The position numbers and the translations under genes are program-made. Positions 1 through 6,605 of a stretch of DNA of 26,857 bases are shown here, piece after piece. Source of the stretch: DASPMP01 sp035758925 (GTDB lineage Bacteria > Gemmatimonadota > Gemmatimonadetes > Gemmatimonadales > Gemmatimonadaceae); contig DASTVV010000124.1 in NCBI GenBank assembly GCA_035758925.1, forward strand, positions 1-26,857. Direction: 5' to 3'. The notes under the pieces are model-generated. The model saw only the letters and a list, made by a program, of their open reading frames with translations, made no database searches and was not told where the DNA came from. Position 1 is the first letter of the stretch. Each line of letters starts with the position of its first letter.

Positions 1-1
1 C

Positions 2-1471
2 GCGTTGGTGACGGAGGACGTTCGCGAGCTTCTCGCCGACACCCGGTTTGCGACGGCCGAGATCATTCCCACGTCAGTCGTGAGCGGCGCCGGACTGGAG
101 CGTCTCAGGCAGGCGATCGCGGATCTCGCGCAAACCGCCAACCCCAGACCGCAAACCGATCTTTTCCGTCTTCCCGTCGATCGCTCGTTCACGGTGAAAG
201 GCACCGGCACGGTCGTGACCGGGACCGTGTGGTCGGGTTCGCTCAGCCTGGACCAGACCGTACGGATCATGCCCTACGGTGCGTCGGCGCGAGCGCGCGG
301 GCTGCAGAATCACGGCCACACGGTGGATCGAATCACACCGGGAATGCGCGCGGCGGTTGCGTTGGCCGGCGTGGACACGGGCGCCGTGGGGCGCGGCGCC
401 ACGCTCGTGACGCTCCCCGGATGGGAAGCAACGCTCATCGTGCGCGCGGATCTCACGCTGCTCGACAACGCGCCGGAGCTCAGGCCGCGCACGAAAGTGC
501 AGCTGCACCTCGCAACCGCGGATGTCGGCGCACGTGTCGTTGCGGCTGGGTCGCCCGTCGCACCGGGTTCGTCACGCACCGTGCGCATCGCGCTGGACGA
601 GCCCATCATGGCACGCGCCGGCGATCGATTCGTGCTGCGCTCGGCGTCACCGCTGGCGACCATCGGCGGAGGCGTCATCACGGATTCCAACGCGCCGCGG
701 CGCGCGAAGCCGATGTCCTCGCTGAACCTGGGAACGCGCGAACGGCTGCACCTCTTCGTGAGCGAATCCGGAATTCGTGGGCTGGCCGAATCGTCGCTTG
801 CCGTGCGCCTGGGTGTCAGCGCGTCGGAGGCGGCGGTCATGGCGCAGGACGCCGCTGTCGTGCGGGTTGGGAGCAGGCTGTATGCCGCTCCGGTCGTGGC
901 CGAAGCCGGCGGGCGCGTCCTCGAACTGGTGCGCGCGCACCACGAGCAGCGTCCGCTGGATTCGGGTGCGCCGCGCCAGGACATTCGCTCTCGCCTGGGC
1001 GTTGACGTCGCGCTCTTCGATCGTCTGGTCGCGGCGCTGGCCAAGGACGGAAGACTCGAGGCGACCGGCGCCGAGCTCAGACTGCCGGGGCGAGCGCCCG
1101 CGTTGTCGGACCAGCAACGCAAGTTGGGCGACGAACTGTCCGCGGCAATCGAGGGCGCTGGCCACGAGCCGCCATCCGTCGGCGAGCTGGAGACGCGCTT
1201 CGGGCCCCAAACGCCGGCGCTCCTGCGACACCTCGAGCGCGAACGGCGCGTCGTTCAGGTGGAGAACAACCGCTACTATGCCCCAGCGGTCGTGCAGGAA
1301 CTGCTCCACCGACTGGAGGGCGGCATGGCTGGCCGCGGCGAAGTCGCCCCAGCGGAGCTGCGTGACGTGCTGGGCTTTTCCCGCAAGTTTCTCATTCCGT
1401 TCCTCGAATACTGCGATCGGGCGGGCTCCACTCGCCGTCAGGGGACCGGGAGGATTTGGAGAGGCAAGTAG
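2..1471 (+). CDS. selB: Selenocysteine-specific elongation factor SelB (5' partial)
   Basis: SelB is an EF-Tu-like GTPase that carries Sec-tRNA(Sec) to ribosomes paused at a UGA followed by a SECIS hairpin. The frame is open to the left edge. The first codons in view correspond to the end of the GTPase domain (VVSGAGLERLRQAI), so the G1 to G4 nucleotide motifs lie outside the window and roughly 140 residues are missing by comparison with the family. What remains is domain II, with the hallmark FRLPVDRSFTVKGTGTVV at about residues 53-70, then domain III, then about 250 residues of winged-helix repeats. The end, SRKFLIPFLEYCDRAG and then RQGTGRIWR, is the typical SECIS-binding C-terminus. The TTG at position 5 is only an edge artefact. 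No selenoprotein or tRNA-Sec was recognised in the window; selA and selC may lie to the left. Confidence 0.93.
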   Translation, partial: ALVTEDVRELLADTRFATAEIIPTSVVSGAGLERLRQAIADLAQTANPRPQTDLFRLPVDRSFTVKGTGTVVTGTVWSGSLSLDQTVRIMPYGASARARGLQNHGHTVDRITPGMRAAVALAGVDTGAVGRGATLVTLPGWEATLIVRADLTLLDNAPELRPRTKVQLHLATADVGARVVAAGSPVAPGSSRTVRIALDEPIMARAGDRFVLRSASPLATIGGGVITDSNAPRRAKPMSSLNLGTRERLHLFVSESGIRGLAESSLAVRLGVSASEAAVMAQDAAVVRVGSRLYAAPVVAEAGGRVLELVRAHHEQRPLDSGAPRQDIRSRLGVDVALFDRLVAALAKDGRLEATGAELRLPGRAPALSDQQRKLGDELSAAIEGAGHEPPSVGELETRFGPQTPALLRHLERERRVVQVENNRYYAPAVVQELLHRLEGGMAGRGEVAPAELRDVLGFSRKFLIPFLEYCDRAGSTRRQGTGRIWRGK

Positions 1472-1497
1472 ACTTCATACGTCCTTAGTCACGAGTC

Positions 1498-1643
1498 AGC
1501 ATGCGTCATTCGCCATGCGTCAGCATACGTCATGCGTTACGAGTCAGCCTACGTCGTGCGTCACGCATGACGCATCCTGAGGCATGGCGAATGACGCATC
1601 CTGACGCATGGCGAATGACGTATGCTGACGCATGGCGCATGAC
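1498..1643. repeat. GACGCATG repeat cluster forming a large palindrome
   Basis: This intergenic stretch between selB and clpB is built almost entirely of degenerate copies of a 24-bp unit. The unit reads CTGACGCATGG, then CGAATGACG, then CATC. Direct copies start at 1577, 1601 and 1625. The left half carries the same unit inverted: positions 1504-1523 are the exact reverse complement of 1601-1620. The cluster ends 11 bp before the clpB start codon. The unit recurs at 11149-11172, at the start of another gene. The arms would fold into a long imperfect hairpin. Confidence 0.85.
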
Positions 1644-1654
1644 CGAATGATGAT

Positions 1655-4264
1655 ATGATAAATGCAGACCGCCTCACCGTAAAAGCCGGCGAAGCGTTCA
1701 ACGACGCGGTGACGCTCGCCCGCCGGAACGGCAATCCGCTGGTGTACGATCTCCACCTGCTCGCCGCGCTGCTCGAGCAGGACGAGAGTATCGTCGTCCC
1801 GATTCTCCAGAAGACCGGCGTCAACGTCACGGGCCTGCGCGAAGCGGTCAGGCGCGAGATGGACCGCTACGCGAAGCAGAGCGACGCGCAGCCCACCGTC
1901 TCCCGCGAGCTCAACCAGGTCTTCGATCGCGCCGAAGCCGAGGCGAAGACGCTCGGCGATCAGTACGTCTCCACCGAGCACCTGCTGCTCGCGCTGGCCG
2001 AGACCAAGGGCACTGAGAGCCGCAACGTCCTGGGCGCGGCCGGCGCCACCGTGGTCGAGCTGCGCAACGCGCTCGAGGCGGTGCGCGGCTCGCATCGGGT
2101 GACCGATCAGAATCCCGAAACGCAGTATCAGGCGCTCGAGCGCTACACGCGCGATCTCACTGAGGCGGCCCAGAAGGGCAAGCTCGATCCCGTCATCGGT
2201 CGCGACGAGGAGATTCGCCGGGTCGTCCAGGTGCTCTCGCGCCGCACCAAGAACAATCCCGTGCTCATCGGCGAGCCGGGCGTGGGCAAGACGGCGATCG
2301 TCGAAGGACTCGCGCAGCGCATCGTCAACGGCGACGTCCCCGAGGGGCTCAAGAACAAGCGTCTCGTCGCGCTCGATCTCGGGGCGCTGATCGCCGGCGC
2401 CAAGTTCCGCGGCGAGTTCGAGGAACGGCTCAAGGCCGTGCTCAAGGAGATCACGGAGAGCGAAGGGAGGTACGTCGTCTTCATCGACGAGCTGCACACG
2501 CTGGTGGGCGCCGGCAAGGCGGAAGGCAGCATGGACGCGGGCAACATGCTCAAGCCGATGCTCGCGCGCGGCGAGCTGCGCGTGGTTGGCGCCACGACAC
2601 TGGACGAATACCGTCAGCATGTCGAGAAGGACGCGGCGCTCGAGCGCCGCTTCCAGCCTGTGTACGTTGGCGAGCCGTCTGTCGAGAGCACGATCGCCAT
2701 CCTCCGCGGGCTCAAGGAGCGCTACGAGGCGCATCACGGCGTCCGCATCACGGACGACGCCATCATCGCGGCCGCGACGCTGTCGCACCGTTACATCGGC
2801 GATCGCTTCCTGCCTGATAAGGCCATCGACCTGTTGGACGAAGCAGCTTCGCGGCTTCGAATAGAGATCGACTCGATGCCGCAGGAGATCGACGAGGTCG
2901 AGCGGCGCATCATGCAGCTCGAGATCGAGCGCACGGCGCTACAGAAGGAAAAGGACAAGTCTGCGGTCCAACGACGAGAGGCAATAGAACGCGAGCTGGC
3001 GGAGCTGCGCGAGCGCTCCTCGGGCATGAAGGCCCAGTGGCAGCGCGAGAAGGACACCCTCGGCGCTGTCGGCAAGATCAAGCAGTCGATCGATCAGGCA
3101 AAGGTCGAGGCCGACCAGGCCACGCGGCGCGGCGATCTGCAGAAGGCCGCGGAGATCTCGTACGGCACGATCCCCGAGTTGCAGCGCAAGATGGTGGAGG
3201 CCGAGAAGCAGCTCGCGAGCGCCGACGGCAAGCGGCACTTTCTCAAGGAGGAGGTGACGGCCGAGGACATCGCCGAGATCGTGGCTCGGTGGACCGGGAT
3301 CCCGGTGACGCGGATGCTGGAGAGCGAGCGCGAACGCCTCACCAAGCTGGATCAGGAGCTCGCCAAGCGCGTCGTCGGACAGACGGAAGCCGTCACCGCG
3401 GTCGCCAATGCGGTGCGTCGCTCACGCGCCGGCTTGCAGGATCCCAACCGGCCGATCGGCTCGTTCATTTTTCTCGGACCCACCGGCGTCGGAAAGACCG
3501 AGACAGCGCGTGCGTTGGCGGAGTTTCTCTTCGACGACGAACACGCGATGGTGCGCATCGACATGTCGGAATACATGGAGAAGCACGCCGTCGCGCGTCT
3601 CATCGGCGCGCCGCCGGGGTACGTCGGCTACGAGGAAGGCGGCCAGCTCACGGAGGCGGTCAGACGTCGCCCGTATTCGGTGATCCTCTTCGACGAGATC
3701 GAAAAGGCGCACCCCGACGTCTTCAACATCCTGCTGCAGATCCTGGATGACGGACGCCTGACGGATTCTCAGGGACGCACGGTGGACTTCCGCAACACCG
3801 TCATCATCATGACGTCCAACGTCGGCAGCCACTTCATCCTCGAGCACGCCAAGGGCGACTGGGCGCTGGTGGAGACACAGGTGCTGCACGAGCTGCAACG
3901 CACGTTCAAACCGGAGTTCCTGAACCGGGTGGACGACATCATCATCTTCCGGCCGTTGGGCACGGAGGAGATCTCGCGGATCGTGGACTTGCAGCTCAAG
4001 AAGCTCGAGAAGCTGCTGGCCGACAAGAAGATCACGATCGAGGTCACGCCGGAGGCCAGGCAGATCATCGCGGAGGAAGGCTACGATCCCGCCTTCGGCG
4101 CCCGTCCGCTCAAGCGCACGATTCAGCGCATGATCCAGAACCCTCTGGCGCTCGCCGTGCTCGAGGGCCGCTTCGGAGAGGGTGATCGCATCCTCCTCCG
4201 GCCGGACGGGAAGGGCGCGCTCGTGATGGAGAAGGTGGGCAGCGCGATCCCCGTCGGCGCCTAG
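1655..4264 (+). CDS. clpB: ATP-dependent disaggregase chaperone ClpB
   Basis: ClpB is a hexameric AAA+ disaggregase that works with DnaK/DnaJ to pull polypeptides out of heat-induced aggregates in the cytoplasm. The 869-residue length fits the family. The Clp-N double repeat covers about residues 1-145. The first AAA module has Walker A GEPGVGKT at 206-213 and Walker B VVFIDELH at 274-281. The coiled-coil M-domain, which separates ClpB from ClpA and ClpC, covers about 405-530. The second module has GPTGVGKT at 608-615, the pore loop GYVGYEEGG near 655 and Walker B VILFDEIEK at 676-684. The ATG at 1655 is the first possible start after an in-frame stop. It has no clear Shine-Dalgarno sequence because the repeat cluster reaches almost to it. 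No CIRCE operator was found upstream. Confidence 0.97.
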   Translation: MINADRLTVKAGEAFNDAVTLARRNGNPLVYDLHLLAALLEQDESIVVPILQKTGVNVTGLREAVRREMDRYAKQSDAQPTVSRELNQVFDRAEAEAKTLGDQYVSTEHLLLALAETKGTESRNVLGAAGATVVELRNALEAVRGSHRVTDQNPETQYQALERYTRDLTEAAQKGKLDPVIGRDEEIRRVVQVLSRRTKNNPVLIGEPGVGKTAIVEGLAQRIVNGDVPEGLKNKRLVALDLGALIAGAKFRGEFEERLKAVLKEITESEGRYVVFIDELHTLVGAGKAEGSMDAGNMLKPMLARGELRVVGATTLDEYRQHVEKDAALERRFQPVYVGEPSVESTIAILRGLKERYEAHHGVRITDDAIIAAATLSHRYIGDRFLPDKAIDLLDEAASRLRIEIDSMPQEIDEVERRIMQLEIERTALQKEKDKSAVQRREAIERELAELRERSSGMKAQWQREKDTLGAVGKIKQSIDQAKVEADQATRRGDLQKAAEISYGTIPELQRKMVEAEKQLASADGKRHFLKEEVTAEDIAEIVARWTGIPVTRMLESERERLTKLDQELAKRVVGQTEAVTAVANAVRRSRAGLQDPNRPIGSFIFLGPTGVGKTETARALAEFLFDDEHAMVRIDMSEYMEKHAVARLIGAPPGYVGYEEGGQLTEAVRRRPYSVILFDEIEKAHPDVFNILLQILDDGRLTDSQGRTVDFRNTVIIMTSNVGSHFILEHAKGDWALVETQVLHELQRTFKPEFLNRVDDIIIFRPLGTEEISRIVDLQLKKLEKLLADKKITIEVTPEARQIIAEEGYDPAFGARPLKRTIQRMIQNPLALAVLEGRFGEGDRILLRPDGKGALVMEKVGSAIPVGA

Positions 4265-4313
4265 GCAGACGGCTTCGCGCTCTTCGCGCCGTTCGCGGTA
4301 AATCCAGTTGGTC

Positions 4314-4574
4314 CTACGCCGAGCGGGTCCGGCGCTTCGTGGCTGACACGAGCAGTCCCCGCTCACGGGTTTCGTTGTTCACCATCAGCCAGCGATGCCA
4401 CGCGTTCACGAGCGTCGCGGGCCCCTCGAGCATGCTGTAGCGGCTGCCGCAGCGCTTCTTCTCGGCGGACTCCTCTTTGAAGAACTCGACGTGCAGCTTC
4501 GCTTCGGCCGCGATGAGCTGTTCGTCGGCGAGCGTCGCGATCCATTGCGCATTGACCATGTCGGGGATTCTCAT
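4314..4574 (-). CDS. Small hypothetical protein downstream of rpsU
   Basis: An 86-residue protein that I do not assign to a family. It starts MRIPDMVNAQW and is rich in charged residues. A central segment has acidic and basic pairs (LHVEFFKEESAEKKR), followed by a hydrophobic-aromatic stretch (LVNAWHRWLMVNNETRERG) and a basic tail. There is no signal peptide or membrane segment, so it is probably cytoplasmic. The start is well supported: AAGGAG lies about 7 bases before the ATG, and the longer open frame upstream overlaps rpsU in the wrong frame. It begins 44 bp after the rpsU stop on the same strand, so the two are probably co-transcribed. It converges on clpB with a 49-bp gap. The family is unknown but the gene is likely real. 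Confidence 0.72.
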   Translation of the reverse strand: MRIPDMVNAQWIATLADEQLIAAEAKLHVEFFKEESAEKKRCGSRYSMLEGPATLVNAWHRWLMVNNETRERGLLVSATKRRTRSA

Positions 4575-4618
4575 GCGGAACTCCTTGAATGCGGGTATGA
4601 GTCGAGCGTTGCGAACGA

Positions 4619-4837
4619 TCAGAACGACGAAGAGCGACCGCGATTGCGCGCCTTGCGCTCCGCCTGCGCTCGTGTGCGTCGCGCCGCCTTCTCCTTGATC
4701 TGCCGCGCTTCGCTTGGTTTCACGTGATGTCGCCGCCGGCGCAGCTCCTGGAAAATTCCGGCTCGCTGCATTTGCCGTTTGAACGCTTTCAGCGCCCAGT
4801 CGATGCGGTCGTTCTCGCTCAGAATGATTTCTGGCAT
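4619..4837 (-). CDS. rpsU: Small ribosomal subunit protein bS21
   Basis: A 72-residue protein that matches bS21, the small-subunit protein that sits near the anti-Shine-Dalgarno end of 16S rRNA and helps mRNA binding during initiation. It begins MPEIILSENDRIDWALKAFKRQ, then QRAGIFQELRRRRHHVKPSEARQ, then a long Lys/Arg tail. This is the usual order: short strand, helix with the FKR motif, RRR turn, basic helix. The ATG at 4837 is preferred over an upstream in-frame TTG because it gives the family N-terminus; a weak GAGG lies about 7 bases before it. An intrinsic terminator lies 62 bp upstream on the same strand, which suggests an attenuated leader. A small hypothetical gene follows in the same direction. 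Confidence 0.9.
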   Translation of the reverse strand: MPEIILSENDRIDWALKAFKRQMQRAGIFQELRRRRHHVKPSEARQIKEKAARRTRAQAERKARNRGRSSSF

Positions 4838-4898
4838 CAGGCCTCGGTTGACATGCAATCAGGGATACCAGCTGCGACCGGAGTGCGCCGGACGGCAC

Positions 4899-4931
4899 AA
4901 AAAAAGGGCCCGCTCGCAATTTGGCAGGCCC
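4899..4931 (-). terminator. Intrinsic terminator in the leader of rpsU (possible attenuator)
   Basis: Read on the minus strand, GGGCCTGC (4931-4924) pairs with GCGGGCCC (4913-4906) over 8 bp including one G-U pair. The loop is 10 nt, and seven U follow at once (4905-4899). It points towards rpsU and ends 61 nt before its ATG, with no gene visible upstream on that strand. An upstream hairpin with 7-bp arms (4950-4956 and 4960-4966) precedes it. It could be an attenuator of rpsU or the end of a short RNA. Confidence 0.75.
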
Positions 4932-4980
4932 ATTGAACCGGAACTTGTCCACGCGCACGGCGCGTGTGTCGCTTGAATGA

Positions 4981-5009
4981 AAGCTAGCCGTTGTGCATGC
5001 AGGTAGCAA
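4981..5009 (-). promoter_or_regulatory. Candidate sigma70-type promoter for rpsU
   Basis: On the minus strand, TTGCTA (5009-5004) and TAGCTT (4986-4981) are separated by 17 bp. Transcription would start near 4974. The next element is the terminator hairpin at 4931-4899, so an unread-through transcript would be about 75 nt. The match to consensus is partial, and the spacing is the main support. Confidence 0.4.
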
Positions 5010-5063
5010 CGCAATCGATGGCGCGACGCGACGATGCGTGTGCCAACGCGCTCGAATCGCGCG

Positions 5064-5092
5064 TTGCCGGTCGCGTGACGCCGCGCTAGGAT
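5064..5092 (+). promoter_or_regulatory. Candidate sigma70-type promoter for the hypothetical-tadA operon
   Basis: TTGCCG (5064-5069) and TAGGAT (5087-5092) are separated by 17 bp. The predicted start near 5099 is about 140 nt before the first codon at 5243, and the intrinsic terminator at 5141-5177 lies between them. It mirrors the minus-strand promoter-like pair 55 bp away. Confidence 0.42.
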
Positions 5093-5140
5093 TCAACACG
5101 GGCGTCGCTGGCTCGCGATCGCCACTCCAGCAAACGCGAC

Positions 5141-5177
5141 AGGACCCTGGCGATTGCCGCGGTCCTTTTTTGTTTTT
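5141..5177 (+). terminator. Intrinsic terminator ahead of the hypothetical-tadA operon (possible attenuator)
   Basis: AGGACC (5141-5146) pairs with GGTCCT (5161-5166). After a C-C mismatch, TGGC (5148-5151) pairs with GCCG (5156-5159). The loop is GATT. The run TTTTTTGTTTTT follows. It lies 65 bp before the ATG at 5243 and points towards it. No gene that it could terminate is visible in 4936-5140, which makes an attenuated leader or a short RNA plausible. Confidence 0.75.
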
Positions 5178-5242
5178 GAGCGGCCGGGACGCGCGTTGGG
5201 CTCTCGGGCGCCGCTGTACATCAACCAGGGTAGCCAGCCACC

Positions 5243-5713
5243 ATGACAGACCGTGACGCCTCGAACACGTTTGGTTGGCCGAGCTTTCCAAGCTCGAAGG
5301 AAAAGAACAAGGTGCAGCGCGCGGTGACGGCTCTCCTCGACGCGCTGGCGCCGGAAGCGGCCCTGACTCGCGCGGAGCGCGCCACCGTACGCATCGAGCA
5401 ACACCGCACGCCGGAGGGGTGCGTCCTGCAAGGCGATTCGGCGGCGCTCAGCGTCTCGTGGTTCGCGGAATCCACCGAGGCGTCGGCCCTCGGCGAGCTG
5501 CACATCGTGGTGTGGCACGGTGTCGTGTCACGTCGTGGCGGGCCTGCCAGGCGTCCTGGCACCGCCGCGTCGATCCACTCGACGTTGATTCTGCATCCTG
5601 TCGAGCAGTCGGTCGACGGTTGCGACTGGCATACCAGCCAGGGTACCCGATACGACACGGCGGCCCTGGGCACGCACTGCCTCGCGCTACTCGAAGCAGA
5701 GCTCGCGAGATAG
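5243..5713 (+). CDS. Hypothetical protein upstream of tadA
   Basis: A 156-residue soluble protein that I do not recognise. It starts MTDRDASNTFGWPSFPSSKEKNK and contains a helical segment (VQRAVTALLDALAPEAALTRAERATVRIEQHR), a strand-like middle (LHIVVWHGVVSRRGG) and two cysteines (Cys60 and Cys127). No signal peptide or membrane segment is visible. This frame is preferred over the overlapping frame starting at 5275, which is Arg/Gly-rich and looks like a shadow. It ends 12 bp before the tadA start on the same strand, so the two are probably one operon. A link to tRNA modification or translation is suggested only by position. Confidence 0.6.
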   Translation: MTDRDASNTFGWPSFPSSKEKNKVQRAVTALLDALAPEAALTRAERATVRIEQHRTPEGCVLQGDSAALSVSWFAESTEASALGELHIVVWHGVVSRRGGPARRPGTAASIHSTLILHPVEQSVDGCDWHTSQGTRYDTAALGTHCLALLEAELAR

Positions 5714-5725
5714 CCCGGCTCGGCG

Positions 5726-6187
5726 ATGACCATCGCCTCCCCACTCGATGAGCGATGGATGGGCGCGGCGCTCGACCAGGCCAGGTTGGCGGAGGCCGAG
5801 GGCGACGTGCCGGTGGGAGCGATCATCGTGCGCCAGAATGAAGTTCTCGCGCGCGCGTCCAACCGAACCGTCCGCGATCAGGACCCCACGGCGCACGCGG
5901 AGATGCTGGCGATCCGCGAGGCGGCACACGTCGTCGGCTCGTGGCGCCTCAACGATTGCACGCTTTATGTGACGCTGGAGCCGTGCGCGATGTGCGCTGG
6001 CGCCATCGTCCTCGCACGCGTCGACCGGCTCGTGTTTGGCTCGTGGGACGAGAAGGCCGGAATGGTCGGCTCACTCGGCGACATCGTGCGGCACAAGAAG
6101 CTGAACCACAGGGCCGAGGTGCTGGGCGGAGTTCGGGATGAGGAGTGCGGGGACCTGCTGCGGCAGTTCTTCAAGGAGCGTCGCTGA
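5726..6187 (+). CDS. tadA: tRNA-specific adenosine-34 deaminase TadA
   Basis: TadA deaminates A34 of tRNA-Arg(ACG) to inosine, which lets one tRNA read three arginine codons. The protein is 153 residues, normal for the family. The zinc cytidine-deaminase core is complete: His57 and the proton-shuttling Glu59 in TAHAEMLAIREA, and Cys87 and Cys90 in EPCAMCAGAIVLARV. The stretch LVFGSWDEKAGMVGS and the tail HRAEVLGGVRDEECGDLLRQFFKERR are typical of TadA rather than of guanine or cytosine deaminases. The ATG at 5726 gives the usual N-terminus (MGAALDQARLAEAEGDVPVGAIIV follows closely). It ends one base before a good promoter for the next tRNA gene. Confidence 0.94.
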   Translation: MTIASPLDERWMGAALDQARLAEAEGDVPVGAIIVRQNEVLARASNRTVRDQDPTAHAEMLAIREAAHVVGSWRLNDCTLYVTLEPCAMCAGAIVLARVDRLVFGSWDEKAGMVGSLGDIVRHKKLNHRAEVLGGVRDEECGDLLRQFFKERR

Positions 6188-6188
6188 G

Positions 6189-6217
6189 TTGATTCAAGCC
6201 CTTGCCCCCAATAGTTT
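6189..6217 (+). promoter_or_regulatory. Promoter of tRNA-Ser
   Basis: TTGATT (6189-6194) and TAGTTT (6212-6217) are separated by exactly 17 bp and stand 13 bp before the mature 5' end of tRNA-Ser. The -35 element begins one base after the tadA stop codon. This gives the tRNA its own promoter without an intergenic gap. Confidence 0.6.
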
Positions 6218-6230
6218 TACATGTTCCACT

Positions 6231-6317
6231 GGACAGGTGGCCGAGTGGCTGAAGGCGCCGGTCTCGAAAACCGGTGTACCCGAAAGGGTATCGTGAGTTC
6301 GAATCTCACCCTGTCCG
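6231..6317 (+). tRNA. tRNA-Ser (anticodon CGA)
   Basis: The acceptor stem GGACAGG (6231-6237) pairs with CCTGTCC (6310-6316), with discriminator G at 6317. The D arm contains GCCGAGTGGCTGAAGGC. The anticodon stem CCGGT/ACCGG encloses the loop CTCGAAA with anticodon CGA at 6265-6267, which reads the serine codon UCG. The long variable arm (TACCCGAAAGGGTA) is typical of class II tRNA-Ser, and the T arm has GTTCGAATC. The CCA end is not encoded. Confidence 0.97.
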
Positions 6318-6335
6318 TCTTAATCACTGCCTCAT

Positions 6336-6377
6336 GGCGCCAGCGCGACTCGACGTCCGCGAGCGCCTTTTTATTTT
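6336..6377 (+). terminator. Intrinsic terminator of tRNA-Ser
   Basis: GGCGC (6336-6340) pairs with GCGCC (6363-6367). The interior contains a further CGCG/CGCG pairing. The tail is TTTTTATTTT. It lies 19 bp after the tRNA 3' end and is the natural stop for that transcript. Confidence 0.65.
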
Positions 6378-6605
6378 CTGTTCATCTTCGTGGGGGGGGG
6401 CAGCGGCATCGCTCGGGTCAAAGAGCGGGCATCGTCGCATCGAGCACACAGCAACCTGTGGTCTGGATGCCGCTGCGCGTCTCACCCGCCGTCCGTTGGG
6501 TCCCGCACCGCGATGCCACCGCCGACGCTGCGATGGCCGAGTCTGGCATGGGCAATGCTCTGGCCGCTTGGCTGAGCAATTCACTCCCAAGTGAGGTGGC
6601 CCCCC
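6378..6605. other. Intergenic region with a nine-G run
   Basis: No convincing gene was found in this stretch before the lipoprotein gene. It holds a run of nine G at 6392-6400, about 205 bp upstream of the next start codon, and a small hairpin (CACT-CCCA-AGTG) just ahead of the ribosome-binding site. Short open frames crossing it are unlike real coding sequence. Confidence 0.5.

Noticed and set aside
1472..1654. CIRCE (HrcA) operator upstream of clpB
   Set aside because: The TTAGCACTC and GAGTGCTAA arms are absent; the palindrome present is made of the dispersed GACGCATG unit.
1544..2788. A 414-codon minus-strand open frame over the repeat and the start of clpB
   Set aside because: Antisense to clpB, with low-complexity translation of the GACGCATG repeat at its end and no recognisable domain.
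4936..5140. 6S RNA, SRP RNA, RNase P RNA or tmRNA between the outward terminators
   Set aside because: None of their conserved core motifs was found, and the interval after each predicted start is too short.
4575..5291. An upstream extension of the small hypothetical gene to 325 codons
   Set aside because: The extension overlaps rpsU in another frame and passes through two terminators. The ATG at 4574 has a strong ribosome-binding site.
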